From: Elioraea rosea
GTDB lineage: Bacteria; Pseudomonadota; Alphaproteobacteria; Acetobacterales; Acetobacteraceae
Direction: 5' to 3'
Assembly: GCF_007644105.1 (NCBI RefSeq)
Contig: NZ_VFAC01000017.1
Coordinates: 1 to 64,000, forward strand
DNA: 64,000 nt
The translations under genes and the position numbers were made by a program. Shown one piece after another: positions 50,233 through 62,607 of this stretch (positions within the stretch are counted from its first letter, which is position 1; each line of letters begins with the position of its first letter). Under the pieces are notes generated by a model. The model saw only the letters and a program-made list of their open reading frames with translations, made no database searches and was not told the DNA's origin.

Positions 50233-51204
50233 ATGCCGCACGTGCTGCTCGCAGGCCAACTGCACAAGGCCGGTCTGTCTCTGCTCGAGGCCCGCCCCGA
50301 CGTCACCTTCGAGACGCTGCGGCCAGGCTCGCCCGAGTTCCCCGAGCGGGTGAAGGAGGCCGATGCCGTGCTGCTCTGGCTCGAGCCGATCACCGAGGCG
50401 GTGCTCGAGGCGACGCCGCGGCTGAAGGTCGTCGCACGCTACGGCGTCGGCTACGACACGGTCGACATCGCCGCCTGCACGAGACGCGGCATTCCCGTCG
50501 CCGTCGCCAACGGCTCGAACGACCTCTCCGTCGCCGAGCACGCGATGATGCTGATGCTCGCCGTCGCCCGCCGCACGGTGGAGTACGACGCGAAGGTGCG
50601 CCGCGGCGAATGGCGCCAGGGGCAGATGCCGCCGATGCACGAGCTCGCCGGCCGCACGGTGCTGGTGGTCGGCTATGGCCGCATCGGTACGCGCGTGGCG
50701 AAGCTCGCCCAGGCCTTCGGCATGCGCGTGATGGTGCATGACCCCGCCTTCCCCACCCCCCGCATCGCCGCGGACGGGCACATCCCCGCGCCCGACTGGA
50801 AGGCCGTGCTCCCCGAGGTGGACGTGCTGACGCTGCACTGCCCGCTGCATCCCGGCACGAAGGGCCTCGTGAACGCCGAGGTGTTCTCGCGCATGAAGCC
50901 GAGCGCGTGGCTGATCAACACCGCCCGCGGCGGGGTGGTCGACGAGCCGGCGCTGATCGAGGCGCTCAAGGCGAAGAAGATTGCCGCGGCCGGTCTCGAC
51001 GTGCTCGTCGTCGAGCCGCCGCAGACGAACCATCCGCTGTTCGCGATGGAGAACGTCGTGCTCGCCCCGCACAACGCGGCGACCCCGGACGAGTGCCTCG
51101 CGAAGATGGCCAAGCGGTCGGCCCAGAACATCCTCGACTGCTTCGACGGCAAGATCGACCCGGGCTACCTCGTGAACCCCGAAGTGCTGCGCAAGAACGC
51201 CTGA
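50233..51204 (+). CDS. D-isomer-specific 2-hydroxyacid dehydrogenase (copy 1)
   Basis: A 323-residue NAD(P)-dependent dehydrogenase of the SerA/D-LDH family, without the extra ACT domain of long SerA. The nucleotide motif is VLVVGYGRIGTRVAK. The catalytic Arg is in INTARGGVVDEPAL, Glu in LDVLVVEPP and His in LAPHNAA. GGAAGGGA lies upstream of ATG 50233. It is followed 12 bp later by a paralogue. Possible substrates are 3-phosphoglycerate, glyoxylate/hydroxypyruvate or branched 2-oxoacids; the sequence alone does not decide. Confidence 0.92.
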   Translation: MPHVLLAGQLHKAGLSLLEARPDVTFETLRPGSPEFPERVKEADAVLLWLEPITEAVLEATPRLKVVARYGVGYDTVDIAACTRRGIPVAVANGSNDLSVAEHAMMLMLAVARRTVEYDAKVRRGEWRQGQMPPMHELAGRTVLVVGYGRIGTRVAKLAQAFGMRVMVHDPAFPTPRIAADGHIPAPDWKAVLPEVDVLTLHCPLHPGTKGLVNAEVFSRMKPSAWLINTARGGVVDEPALIEALKAKKIAAAGLDVLVVEPPQTNHPLFAMENVVLAPHNAATPDECLAKMAKRSAQNILDCFDGKIDPGYLVNPEVLRKNA

Positions 51205-51216
51205 GGTCGTTTCATC

Positions 51217-52191
51217 ATGCCCCATGTCCTCTGCCTGCGCGCGATCCACCCGGATGCGATCGCGCTGATGAAGGCCGCGCCCGGCGTCACGGTCGAGGTG
51301 CTCGACCCCGTGACGCCCGAGGCGCTTGAGGCCCGCATCGGCGAGGCGGACGCCATCACTGTCCGGCTCGCCAGGATCGACGCGCCGCTGATCGCCAAGG
51401 GCAAGAAGCTGAAGATCGTCGCGCGCCACGGCGTCGGCTACGACGCGGTGGACGTTCCCGCGCTCACCGCGCGCGGCATTCCACTGACCATCACCCCGGA
51501 GGCCAACGCGGGAAGCGTTGCCGAGCACGCGCTGATGCTGATGCTCGCCTGCGCGCGCCGCGTCACCGGCTACGATCAGAGGCTGCGCGAGCTCGCCTGG
51601 GGGCTGGTGCCCGACATGCCGACGGTCGACCTCGCCGGCCGCTCGGTGCTCATCATCGGGTTCGGTCGCATCGGCACGAGGGTGGCGAAGCTCTGCTCCG
51701 CCTTCGGGATGCGCGTCTCGGTGATCGACCCGGCCGTGCCGTGGAACACGATCAAGGGCCTCGGCTACACGCCGGTCGAGGACCTCCGCACGGCGCTCGC
51801 GGAAGCCGACGTGGTGACGCTGCACATCCCCGGCTCCGCCGAGAACAGGGGCATCGTCGATGCCCAGTTCCTCGGCGCGATGAAGCCCGGCGCGATGCTG
51901 ATCAACACCGCGCGCGGAACGCTCGTCGACGAGCCCGCTCTGGCGGGCGCGCTCAGGGCTGGGCGCGTCTCCGCCGCGGGGCTCGACGTGTTCGTCGAGG
52001 AACCGGCCGTGGCGACCAACCCGCTCTTGAAGCTTCCCAACGTCATCGGCACGCCGCATTCCGCCGCCGGAACCGAGGAGGGCATGCGGCGCATGGCGAT
52101 GAGCTGCGCCGAAAGCATCCTCGCCTGCTTCGCGGGCACGCTCGACCCGCATGTGGTCGTCAACCCCGAGGTGCTTCGGCGCAACGCGTGA
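51217..52191 (+). CDS. D-isomer-specific 2-hydroxyacid dehydrogenase (copy 2)
   Basis: A 324-residue paralogue of the gene before it. Both begin MPHVL and end PEVLR-R/K-NA. The nucleotide motif is VLIIGFGRIGTRVAK, with Arg in INTARGTLVDEPAL, Glu in LDVFVEEPAV and His in IGTPHSAAG. The two diverge in the substrate domain (for example LWLEP versus VRLARID), so they probably differ in substrate. The stop overlaps the start of a small membrane protein gene (TGATG). Confidence 0.92.
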   Translation: MPHVLCLRAIHPDAIALMKAAPGVTVEVLDPVTPEALEARIGEADAITVRLARIDAPLIAKGKKLKIVARHGVGYDAVDVPALTARGIPLTITPEANAGSVAEHALMLMLACARRVTGYDQRLRELAWGLVPDMPTVDLAGRSVLIIGFGRIGTRVAKLCSAFGMRVSVIDPAVPWNTIKGLGYTPVEDLRTALAEADVVTLHIPGSAENRGIVDAQFLGAMKPGAMLINTARGTLVDEPALAGALRAGRVSAAGLDVFVEEPAVATNPLLKLPNVIGTPHSAAGTEEGMRRMAMSCAESILACFAGTLDPHVVVNPEVLRRNA

Positions 52192-52469
52192 TGCTCTACC
52201 GCGCGCTCCTCGGCATCGATCTTGCCGCCGCAGCGGTCGCGCTGTTCTTCTTCCTCTGGGGGCTCACCGACGGAACCGCGCTCTATGCGCCGGGAGCGTG
52301 GTTCCTTCTTCTCGGCGGCATCGCCGCGGTCATCGGCGGCGGGATCGCGCTTCGCCGCGCCGGCCGGCCCGGGCTTGCGAGCGCTGTGCTGTCCCTGCTC
52401 GCGATTCCTGCGGTCGGCTACGTCGTGTTCTTCGGAATGCTGATCATTCTGAACCCGCGCTGGAACTGA
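52191..52469 (+). CDS. Small three-helix membrane protein, function unknown
   Basis: A 92-residue protein whose ATG overlaps the stop of the second dehydrogenase (TGATG), so it is coupled to that operon. Three hydrophobic segments (LLGIDLAAAAVALFFFLWGL; WFLLLGGIAAVIGGGIAL; AVLSLLAIPAVGYVVFFGML). It ends in LNPRWN. No recognised domain. Its only context is the dehydrogenase pair. Confidence 0.72.
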   Translation: MLYRALLGIDLAAAAVALFFFLWGLTDGTALYAPGAWFLLLGGIAAVIGGGIALRRAGRPGLASAVLSLLAIPAVGYVVFFGMLIILNPRWN

Positions 52470-52557
52470 AGGCCGCCCTCAAGACCGCTCCGCTCCGGTT
52501 CTCGGAACCCGCGCCATCCAGGCCACGGCAGCGCAGTCTCAGGCAGGCTTCGGGTTG

Positions 52558-53409
52558 TCAGCGCCCGAGCGACAGCCCCTCGAGCCAGGCGCGGGCGAGG
52601 GAAGCGGGCTGTTCCCAGCCCGCATCGATCATCATCGCGTGCCCGATGCGCTCGAGCATCGCGCGGTCGGCGCCGTGGAACCAGGCGGTGCGCATCACGG
52701 CGTCCTGCGGCACGAGCGGGTCGGCCTTTGCGCCGAGCACGAGCATCGGCACGCCGAGAAGCCGCGCCGAGCCGACGGGGCGCGGCCACTGCGCCTCTGC
52801 CAGGGCGCGCAGGCTTTCGGGCTGCATGCGCGAGAGAAGCGAGCCCGCGCGCGCGTCATCCAGCGTTTCGCTGAAGAGGGCATGGCGAAGCCGCTCGGGG
52901 GGCTTCGTGTCGGGCGAGAGGAAGGGCATGCGCGCCACCTCCTGCCACAGCATCGGGTCAGTGAAGGCGAGGCGCACATTGGCGCCAGCGAGCCCTTCCG
53001 CCGGCACAGGCGCCATCAGCACCATCGCGCGGATGCGCGGGTCGCCGAGCAGCATCTGCGCGACGAGCGCGCCGAGCGAATGCGCGACGATGACGATGGG
53101 GCCCTCGAGCGATGCCATCGCGGTCCGCGCATCGATCAGGTAGTCGAGCAGCCCCCAGGTGTGGAGAAGCCCCCGACCGTAGGAGGCGCCATGGCCGCGG
53201 AACGACACGGCCGCTGTGCGCCAGCCGGATGACGCAAGGGCCGGCATCAGATGCTCGGCCCAGATCCAGGCGCCGGCGGCGGCGCCGTGCAGGAAGAGAA
53301 CCGTGGCCGGCCGTTCGTCCTCGGGCCCCGAGAGAAGGAGCTCGAGCCCGTCACCCTGCGCGTCCGCCGGCTTGTCCCGGCGGGGAAAGGCGACGACCTG
53401 GCCGGCCAC
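52558..53409 (-). CDS. Alpha/beta hydrolase (lysophospholipase-like)
   Basis: A 283-residue hydrolase. GTG 53409 has GGAGGA 5 bp upstream and lies 11 bp after the ilvC stop; the frame also opens earlier (GTG 53463) inside ilvC. The oxyanion motif is LFLHGAAAGAWIW, the nucleophile elbow VAHSLGALVAQ, the acid in LGAKADPLVP and the His in RIGHAMMID. The placement directly behind ilvC suggests co-transcription. The substrate is unknown. Confidence 0.85.
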   Translation of the reverse strand: MAGQVVAFPRRDKPADAQGDGLELLLSGPEDERPATVLFLHGAAAGAWIWAEHLMPALASSGWRTAAVSFRGHGASYGRGLLHTWGLLDYLIDARTAMASLEGPIVIVAHSLGALVAQMLLGDPRIRAMVLMAPVPAEGLAGANVRLAFTDPMLWQEVARMPFLSPDTKPPERLRHALFSETLDDARAGSLLSRMQPESLRALAEAQWPRPVGSARLLGVPMLVLGAKADPLVPQDAVMRTAWFHGADRAMLERIGHAMMIDAGWEQPASLARAWLEGLSLGR

Positions 53410-53420
53410 GGATCCTCCGA

Positions 53421-55082
<1,662 letters not shown>

Positions 55083-55118
55083 TCACCAAGGAAAGAGAAC
55101 CTGCCCCGCCCGAGCCGG

Positions 55119-56927
<1,809 letters not shown>

Positions 56928-57028
56928 GATGCTGGTTCTTCCCCGTTCGCCTGCGCACGTGCCGTGGCGGCGCGCCACGAGCACGAACGGCGGCCGCGGG
57001 TCATCGCCGAGGCCACCGTCGGGCGCAT

Positions 57029-58027
57029 CTAGGCGTGATTGATGCGGTGCGTCAACCGGTTTCTGTCAATAAACGCAAACAAATCCGCCATTTCCTGTTC
57101 CGAAAGTTGCGTCAGACCTGCGAAGCGCGCATGGATCGTATGCATCGCCGTTTGCGGCACGACCTCCTGGTGCCGGAACCACGTGTCCTGCCGCTTGGCA
57201 TACTGCCGCACCATCGCCTGGCCCTCGGCGATCGCCTGCGCGAGCGGGATGCGCCCGGCGAGCGCGGCGGCGAGGTTCGGCACGCCATGCGCCTTCATCG
57301 CCGGCAGCGCGGGGTCGAGCCGACGCGCGGCGAGTGCGCGCACCTCCTCGAGCGCACCGGCCTCGATCATGGCGAGGAACCGAGCATCGATCGCGGCCCG
57401 CAGCTCGGCGCGCGGCGGCTTCAGGAGGATCATCGCGAACCGGTAGGGCGCGGGCGGCTCGCGCGCCTCGCGCCACCAGGCGGCGAGGCCTCGGCCCGTC
57501 GCTGCTAGAACCTCCCAGGCGCGGATCACGCGCTGGCTGTCTCCAGGCTCGAGGCGGGCGGCCGTCTCCGGGTCTGCCGCGGCAAGGCGGGCATGCAGCG
57601 CCTCTGCGCCGATCTCTGCCTCGAGCGTCCGTGCCGCGCCGCGCACATCGTCCGGGATGGCGGGCAGGGCGCCGATGCCGTTGGCGAGCGCGGCGAGCCA
57701 GAGCCCCGTGCCACCGCAGAGGACGGGAACGCGCCCCTGTTCCGTGACCTGCCGCATGGAGGCGAGCGCCTCGCGCCGCCACCAGCCTGCCGAGGCGGGC
57801 TCGGCCGCATCGCGCACGCCGTACAGGAGATGCGGCACGCGCGCCTCCTCCTCCGCCGTCGGCCTCGCGGTCAGGATCCGCAGGTCGCGGTAGACCTGCA
57901 TGGAATCGGCGTTGATCACCGCCCCGCCGAGCCGCTCGGCGAGTGCGAGCGCGAGCGCCGACTTGCCGCTTGCGGTCGGCCCCGCGACGATCAGCGCGGG
58001 CGGGGTGTCGTCGTCTTGCGCGCTCAT
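57029..58027 (-). CDS. miaA: tRNA dimethylallyltransferase
   Basis: A 332-residue enzyme that prenylates A37 of tRNAs reading UNN codons. P-loop GPTASGKSALALALAE, the DSMQVY substrate motif and the tRNA contact GGTGLWLAAL are intact. The C-terminal helical part contains YAKRQDTWFRHQ. It is divergent from serB with only 23 bp between start codons. The 100-bp gap to ilvB leaves room for a separate ilv promoter. Confidence 0.97.
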   Translation of the reverse strand: MSAQDDDTPPALIVAGPTASGKSALALALAERLGGAVINADSMQVYRDLRILTARPTAEEEARVPHLLYGVRDAAEPASAGWWRREALASMRQVTEQGRVPVLCGGTGLWLAALANGIGALPAIPDDVRGAARTLEAEIGAEALHARLAAADPETAARLEPGDSQRVIRAWEVLAATGRGLAAWWREAREPPAPYRFAMILLKPPRAELRAAIDARFLAMIEAGALEEVRALAARRLDPALPAMKAHGVPNLAAALAGRIPLAQAIAEGQAMVRQYAKRQDTWFRHQEVVPQTAMHTIHARFAGLTQLSEQEMADLFAFIDRNRLTHRINHA

Positions 58028-58050
58028 GAAGCTGCCGCCATGGTCCGGCC

Positions 58051-58953
58051 ATGGAGCATGTACTGACCGTCATCGCGCCGCCAGGCAGCGGCACGCTGTC
58101 CCGCGCCCGGCTCGACTGCGCGCGCGAGGCCATCCGCGCGCTCGGCGCCGTCGCCGCCACGCCGCGCTGGCTGAAGGAGGGCGAGGCGGCCGACATCCCC
58201 TTCGAGGACATCGCGCCCGACGCGGCGGAGGCGGCCGCTCGGCAGGCGCTCGCCGGCGAAGCGCTCGACCTCGTCTCGCAGGCCGCAACCGGGCGGCGGA
58301 AGAAGCTTCTCGTCGCCGACATGGACAGCACGATCGTGGTCGGCGAGACGCTCGACGAGCTCGCCGGGCTCGCCGGGCTGAAGGAGCGCATCGCCGCGAT
58401 CACCGCCCGCGCGATGAATGGCGAGCTCGATTTCACCGCGGCGCTGCGCGAGCGTGTGGCGATGCTGAAAGGCCTTCCCGAGAGCGCGCTCGCCGAGACG
58501 CATGCGCGGATCGCCCCGATGCCGGGTGCTGCGACGCTCGTGGCGACGATGCGCGGGCACGGCGCCTACGCAGCGCTGGTCTCGGGCGGATTCCGCTACT
58601 TCACCGGCCGAGTCGCCGCCTCGCTCGGCTTCGACATGGACCAGGGCAACGAGCTGATCATCGAGGAGGGAACGCTCGCAGGCCGCGTGGCCGAGCCGAT
58701 CCTCGACAAGGATGCTAAGCTCGCCACCCTTCGCCACCTCGCCGCCGCGAAGGGCCTGCCGCTGGCCGCGGCGCTCGCCGTCGGCGACGGGGCGAACGAC
58801 CTGCCGATGCTGCAGGCCGCGGGGCTCGGCGTCGCCTACCGCGCCAAGCCCGTGGTCGCAGCCGCCGCGCGCGTGCGCATCGACCATGGTGATCTGACCG
58901 CGCTTCTCTGGGCGCAGGGCTATACGGCGGGAGAGATCGTCGCGCAGCCGTGA
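58051..58953 (+). CDS. serB: Phosphoserine phosphatase
   Basis: A 300-residue HAD phosphatase for the last step of serine synthesis. A short N-terminal ACT-like region is followed by motif I VADMDSTIVVGET, motif II VSGGFRYFT, then K and motif III GDGANDLPML. All catalytic positions are present. Its promoter must overlap the miaA coding sequence because only 23 bp separate the two starts. Confidence 0.95.
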   Translation: MEHVLTVIAPPGSGTLSRARLDCAREAIRALGAVAATPRWLKEGEAADIPFEDIAPDAAEAAARQALAGEALDLVSQAATGRRKKLLVADMDSTIVVGETLDELAGLAGLKERIAAITARAMNGELDFTAALRERVAMLKGLPESALAETHARIAPMPGAATLVATMRGHGAYAALVSGGFRYFTGRVAASLGFDMDQGNELIIEEGTLAGRVAEPILDKDAKLATLRHLAAAKGLPLAAALAVGDGANDLPMLQAAGLGVAYRAKPVVAAAARVRIDHGDLTALLWAQGYTAGEIVAQP

Positions 58954-59019
58954 TGGGATCGGCAGGTCGCGTCGCTGTCGAATCGGTTCTACCGTGGTCC
59001 TGTCGGAGAACCGGCGAGG

Positions 59020-59739
59020 ATGCCTGGCATGTTTGGTTTCGGTCTGGGCGATCGCGTTGCGCGGTTGTTCCGTAGCCGGATAGACCGGCTGATCGCCGCC
59101 GTCCGCGCCGACGGTCTCACCTATCTCGGCGAGGACCGGTTCTCCGTTCTGCGCGGCGCGCTTGCCGAAGTCGACGCCGCCCGGGTCAAGGGAGACGTGG
59201 TCGAGGCCGGCGTTGCGGCGGGCGGCTCTGCGATCGTGCTCGCAAGGCTTGCCCGGCCCAGGCGACGCTTCGCCGGTTTCGACCTCTTCGGCATGATCCC
59301 GCCCCCCGGGGAGATGGACCCGTCCGAGGCGCATCAGCGCCACGCCGTGATCCGGGAGGGCCGTAGCGAAGGCCTCGCGGGCCGCCCCTATTACGGGTAC
59401 GTCAACGACCTGTTCGGCGAGGTCACGACCGCGTTCGCCCGGCATGGCCTGCCCGTCGATGGCAGCGGCATCAGGCTCGTGCGGGGGCTCTTCAGCGACA
59501 CGATGCCGGGAGAGCTCCCCGCGACCGTCGCCTTCGCCCATATCGACTGCGACTGGTACGATCCCGTCCTGCTCGTGCTGAGATCGCTCGCGCCGAGGAT
59601 GCCCGCGGGAGGTCGCATCGTTCTGGACGACTTCAACGACTTCGGCGGCTGCGCGAAGGCCGTCGCGGCCTTCCTCGCCGAAGACCCGCGCTTCGCGCTC
59701 GTGCGCTCGACCCCGACGGGGGTGCTCGCCCGGGGCTGA
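59020..59739 (+). CDS. TylF/MycF-type O-methyltransferase family protein
   Basis: A 239-residue protein of the TylF (macrocin O-methyltransferase-like) family. The SAM fold appears as GDVVEAGVAAGGSAIVLARL and FAGFDLFGMIPPP, followed by the metal-ligand region AFAHIDCDWYDPVLLVL and IVLDDFNDFGG. Members methylate sugar hydroxyls in natural products or surface glycans, but no biosynthetic cluster is nearby. ATG 59020 or 59029 are both possible; GCGAGGA precedes each. Confidence 0.8.
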   Translation: MPGMFGFGLGDRVARLFRSRIDRLIAAVRADGLTYLGEDRFSVLRGALAEVDAARVKGDVVEAGVAAGGSAIVLARLARPRRRFAGFDLFGMIPPPGEMDPSEAHQRHAVIREGRSEGLAGRPYYGYVNDLFGEVTTAFARHGLPVDGSGIRLVRGLFSDTMPGELPATVAFAHIDCDWYDPVLLVLRSLAPRMPAGGRIVLDDFNDFGGCAKAVAAFLAEDPRFALVRSTPTGVLARG

Positions 59740-59797
59740 GCCGGAGGGGCGGCGCTGCCGCCGCCCCGTCCCGCTAGGGTCGCTGCGCCTCGGTCCC

Positions 59798-61312
59798 TCA
59801 GCCAGGCGCGCGGCCGGTCGCCGGCGCGGCAGGCAGCGGCACCCAGCGGAGCCCCTGCTGGCCCTCGATGAGGATCAGCACGTTGCGCCGGCCGGCCTGG
59901 CGGGCACGGTCCACCCGCTCCTGCACCTCGGCGGGCGTCGCCACCGCCTCCTGCTGCACCTCGACGATCACGTCGCCGGGCCGCACGCCACGCTCTGCGG
60001 CGGGGCTGTTCGGCAGCACCTCGACAACCACGACGCCCTTGGCCTCCGTGCTCAGGCTGAAACGCTCGCGCATCTCCGGCGTGATCGACGAGACGCGGAG
60101 CCCGAACCCAGCGATCTCGACCGGGCGGCCGCCCCTGTCCTGCGGCCCCGGCGTGGCCGCGGCCTGCTGCGTCTCCTCCGGAAGCTCGCCCACCGTCGCG
60201 GTCAGTGTCTGCTCGCGGCCGGAGCGCCAGACGATCACGGGCACCTGCTTGCCGATCGGCGTCTCGGCGACGACGCGCGGCAAGGTCCGCATCTCGCGGA
60301 TGTCGGTGCCGTCGAACTTCAGGACGATGTCGCCGTTCTGCAGGCGCGCGCGGTCGGCCGGGCCTCCCTCGTTCACCCCGGCGACGAGCGCGCCGCGCGG
60401 GCCGCCAGAGAGCCCGACGCTCTCGGCGATCTCGTCCGTCACCTGCTGGATGCGCACGCCGAGCCAGCCGCGGCGGGCGCGCCCGAACTCGCGAAGCTGG
60501 GTGACGACGTTCGTTGCGATGTTCGACGGGATGGCGAAGCCGATGCCGATCGACCCCCCAGTCGGGGAGAAGATCGCCGTGTTGATGCCGACGACCTCGC
60601 CGGCCATGTTGAACAGCGGCCCGCCCGAGTTGCCGCGGTTGATCGCGGCATCGGTCTGGATGAAGTCGTCATAGGGGCCGATGCGGATGTCGCGGCCGCG
60701 GGCCGAGACGATGCCGGCGGTCACGGAGCCGCCGAGCCCGAACGGGTTGCCGATCGCCACCACCCAGTCGCCGATCCGGGACGTGTCGCTGTTGCCGAAG
60801 CGGACCGTCGGCAGCGCGCGCTCGCTCTTGACGCGGATCAGGGCGAGGTCGGTGCGCTGGTCGCGGCCGACGATCTCGGCGCGCAGGGTGGTGTTGTCGG
60901 TCAGCACCACGTTCACTTCGTCGGCGCCATCGATCACGTGGTTGTTGGTGACGACGTAGCCCTCGCCGTTCGAGTACTCGATGATGAAGCCCGAGCCGAG
61001 GCTCTGTGCCCGGCGGGGTCGCTGGGGCTGTTGCGGCTGGCCCTGGCGCTGCTGGCGGTCGAAGAACTCCCGGAAGAACTCCTCGAAGGGCGAGCCGGGC
61101 GGGAATTGCGGCACGTCCGGGCCCTGACGGTCGCCGCGCGCCTGCACGGTCTGCGTCGTCTGGATGTTGACCACCGATGGCAGAAGCCGCTCGGCGAGAT
61201 CGGCGAAGCTTTCGGGCGCGGACCGCGCCACGACGGGCGCGGGCAGCACGACCGGTGCTGCCATCAGGCCGATCGCCACGAGGGCGACCGCGGGACGGAA
61301 AGAGAAGCGCAT
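59798..61312 (-). CDS. degP: Periplasmic serine protease of the DegP/HtrA (Do) family
   Basis: About 504 residues. ATG 61312 has AGGCAGGA 5 bp upstream; ATG 61318 is two codons earlier. The signal peptide ends near ARS. The trypsin-like domain carries His125 (TNNHVID), Asp155 (TDLALIRV) and Ser229 (RGNSGGPLF). Two PDZ domains follow (about 270-360 and 400-490). A Gln/Pro-rich stretch sits in the N-terminal LA loop (residues 85-103). It lies downstream of hflK-hflC-DUF2065, a usual alphaproteobacterial order for envelope quality control. Confidence 0.96.
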   Translation of the reverse strand: MRFSFRPAVALVAIGLMAAPVVLPAPVVARSAPESFADLAERLLPSVVNIQTTQTVQARGDRQGPDVPQFPPGSPFEEFFREFFDRQQRQGQPQQPQRPRRAQSLGSGFIIEYSNGEGYVVTNNHVIDGADEVNVVLTDNTTLRAEIVGRDQRTDLALIRVKSERALPTVRFGNSDTSRIGDWVVAIGNPFGLGGSVTAGIVSARGRDIRIGPYDDFIQTDAAINRGNSGGPLFNMAGEVVGINTAIFSPTGGSIGIGFAIPSNIATNVVTQLREFGRARRGWLGVRIQQVTDEIAESVGLSGGPRGALVAGVNEGGPADRARLQNGDIVLKFDGTDIREMRTLPRVVAETPIGKQVPVIVWRSGREQTLTATVGELPEETQQAAATPGPQDRGGRPVEIAGFGLRVSSITPEMRERFSLSTEAKGVVVVEVLPNSPAAERGVRPGDVIVEVQQEAVATPAEVQERVDRARQAGRRNVLILIEGQQGLRWVPLPAAPATGRAPG

Positions 61313-61471
61313 GGGCATCCTGCCTGGTTCGAAGGCCAAGGTCGAAAAGGGGTGATCGTTACCGGGGCGCGGTCTCACCGCGTCCTCATCACCGCTGCTC
61401 ACAGTATGGGGTCGATCCGGCGCAACCGGAAGCGCGGCCGCCTGGCTCTCCCGGGTTTCTGATGTGGGAGC

Positions 61472-61666
61472 TCACTCCAGCGCCAGGGCGGCAAGTGCCG
61501 CAGCCCCGATCGCCACGACCGCGAGGCCGAGCAATCGGACGGCGCCGTCCGGAAGTGCGGCGGCGGAGGCGAGCATCCGGCGCGCCTCGCCTGGAGCGAA
61601 AAGATAGAAAAGGCCCTCGGCCACGATCACGAGGCCGAGGGCCAGAAGAATGGAAGCCTGCGTCAT
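61472..61666 (-). CDS. DUF2065 (YjeT-like) small membrane protein
   Basis: A 64-residue protein with two hydrophobic helices. ALGLVIVAEGLFYLFAPGEARRML is characteristic of DUF2065. In many proteobacteria it sits in the hflKC-htrA neighbourhood, as here: 41 bp after hflC. Function unknown; the context suggests a role near the FtsH-HflKC complex. Confidence 0.92.
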   Translation of the reverse strand: MTQASILLALGLVIVAEGLFYLFAPGEARRMLASAAALPDGAVRLLGLAVVAIGAAALAALALE

Positions 61667-61707
61667 CCCGCCGGCCCAAGGCGCCGGGTGGGCAGCGCGG
61701 GGTGGCC

Positions 61708-62607
61708 TCAGCGCACCCCGGCGGCCCGCACGTCCTGCGGGATGTCCTTGAAGAAGCGGAAGAACTCGCTGTCCGGCGTCAGCACGAGGCGGCCGCCCTC
61801 GGCGCCCTCGCCGAACGCCTCGCGATAGGCCTGCATGCTCCGCCAGAAGGCGAAGAACTGGCTGTCGCGCTGGAACGCGTCCGCGAGGATGCGGATGCTC
61901 TCCTGCTCGCCCTGGCCTCGGAGGATGTCGGCCTGGGCCTGCGCCTCGGCGAGGATGACGGTCCGCTCGCGCTCGGCGCCGGCGCGCACGCGGGTGGCCA
62001 CCTCGGCGCCCTCTGCGCGCGCCTCGCGGGCCACACGCTCACGCTCGGACTGCATCCGGTTGAGAATGGCCTGCGTGTTCTCTTCCGGCAGGTCGGCGCG
62101 GCGGATGCGCACGTCCTCGATCTCGATGCCGAAGCGGCGCGCCTCGGTGTTCACCTGCTCGGCGATGCTCCCCATGATCCGGCCGCGATCGGCCGAGAGC
62201 ACGGCGAGCAGCGGCTCGTTGCCGAGCACGCGGCGCAGTGCCGAGGTCACGATCGAGGAGAGGCGCGCGCGGATCGCGTCCTCGCCGAACCCGACCGTCT
62301 GGTAGTACTGCAGCGGGTCGGTGATGCGGAACCGCGTGAAGGCGTCGACGATCAGTCGGCGCTGGTCGCTGAGAATGACCTCCTCGCCAGGCATGTTGTA
62401 GTCGAGCAGGCGCCGGTCGAAGCTGATCGTGCTCTGCACGATCGGCAGCTTCGCGTTCAGCCCCGGCTCGGTGATCACCCGCACGGGCTTGCCGAACTGC
62501 ACCACCAGGACCTGCTGCGTCTGGTGGACGGTGAACAGCGTGGAGAAGAGGATGAAGGCGGCGGCCGCGAGGGCGACGACGCCTCCGATGACAAGCTTCT
62601 GGTTCAT
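61708..62607 (-). CDS. hflC: FtsH-modulating SPFH protein HflC
   Basis: A 299-residue SPFH/band 7 protein. One N-terminal signal-anchor (LVIGGVVALAAAAFILFSTLF) is followed by the SPFH domain (TQQVLVVQFGKPVRVITEPGL). A long Ala/Glu/Arg-rich coiled coil spans about residues 165-245. With HflK it forms the periplasmic cage that restrains FtsH. The start overlaps the hflK stop (ATGA). Confidence 0.96.
   Translation of the reverse strand: MNQKLVIGGVVALAAAAFILFSTLFTVHQTQQVLVVQFGKPVRVITEPGLNAKLPIVQSTISFDRRLLDYNMPGEEVILSDQRRLIVDAFTRFRITDPLQYYQTVGFGEDAIRARLSSIVTSALRRVLGNEPLLAVLSADRGRIMGSIAEQVNTEARRFGIEIEDVRIRRADLPEENTQAILNRMQSERERVAREARAEGAEVATRVRAGAERERTVILAEAQAQADILRGQGEQESIRILADAFQRDSQFFAFWRSMQAYREAFGEGAEGGRLVLTPDSEFFRFFKDIPQDVRAAGVR

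Noticed and set aside
56928-57028. A possible leader peptide upstream of ilvB
   Set aside because: None of the frames has both a start codon and a run of Ile, Val or Leu codons; only a small hairpin is present.
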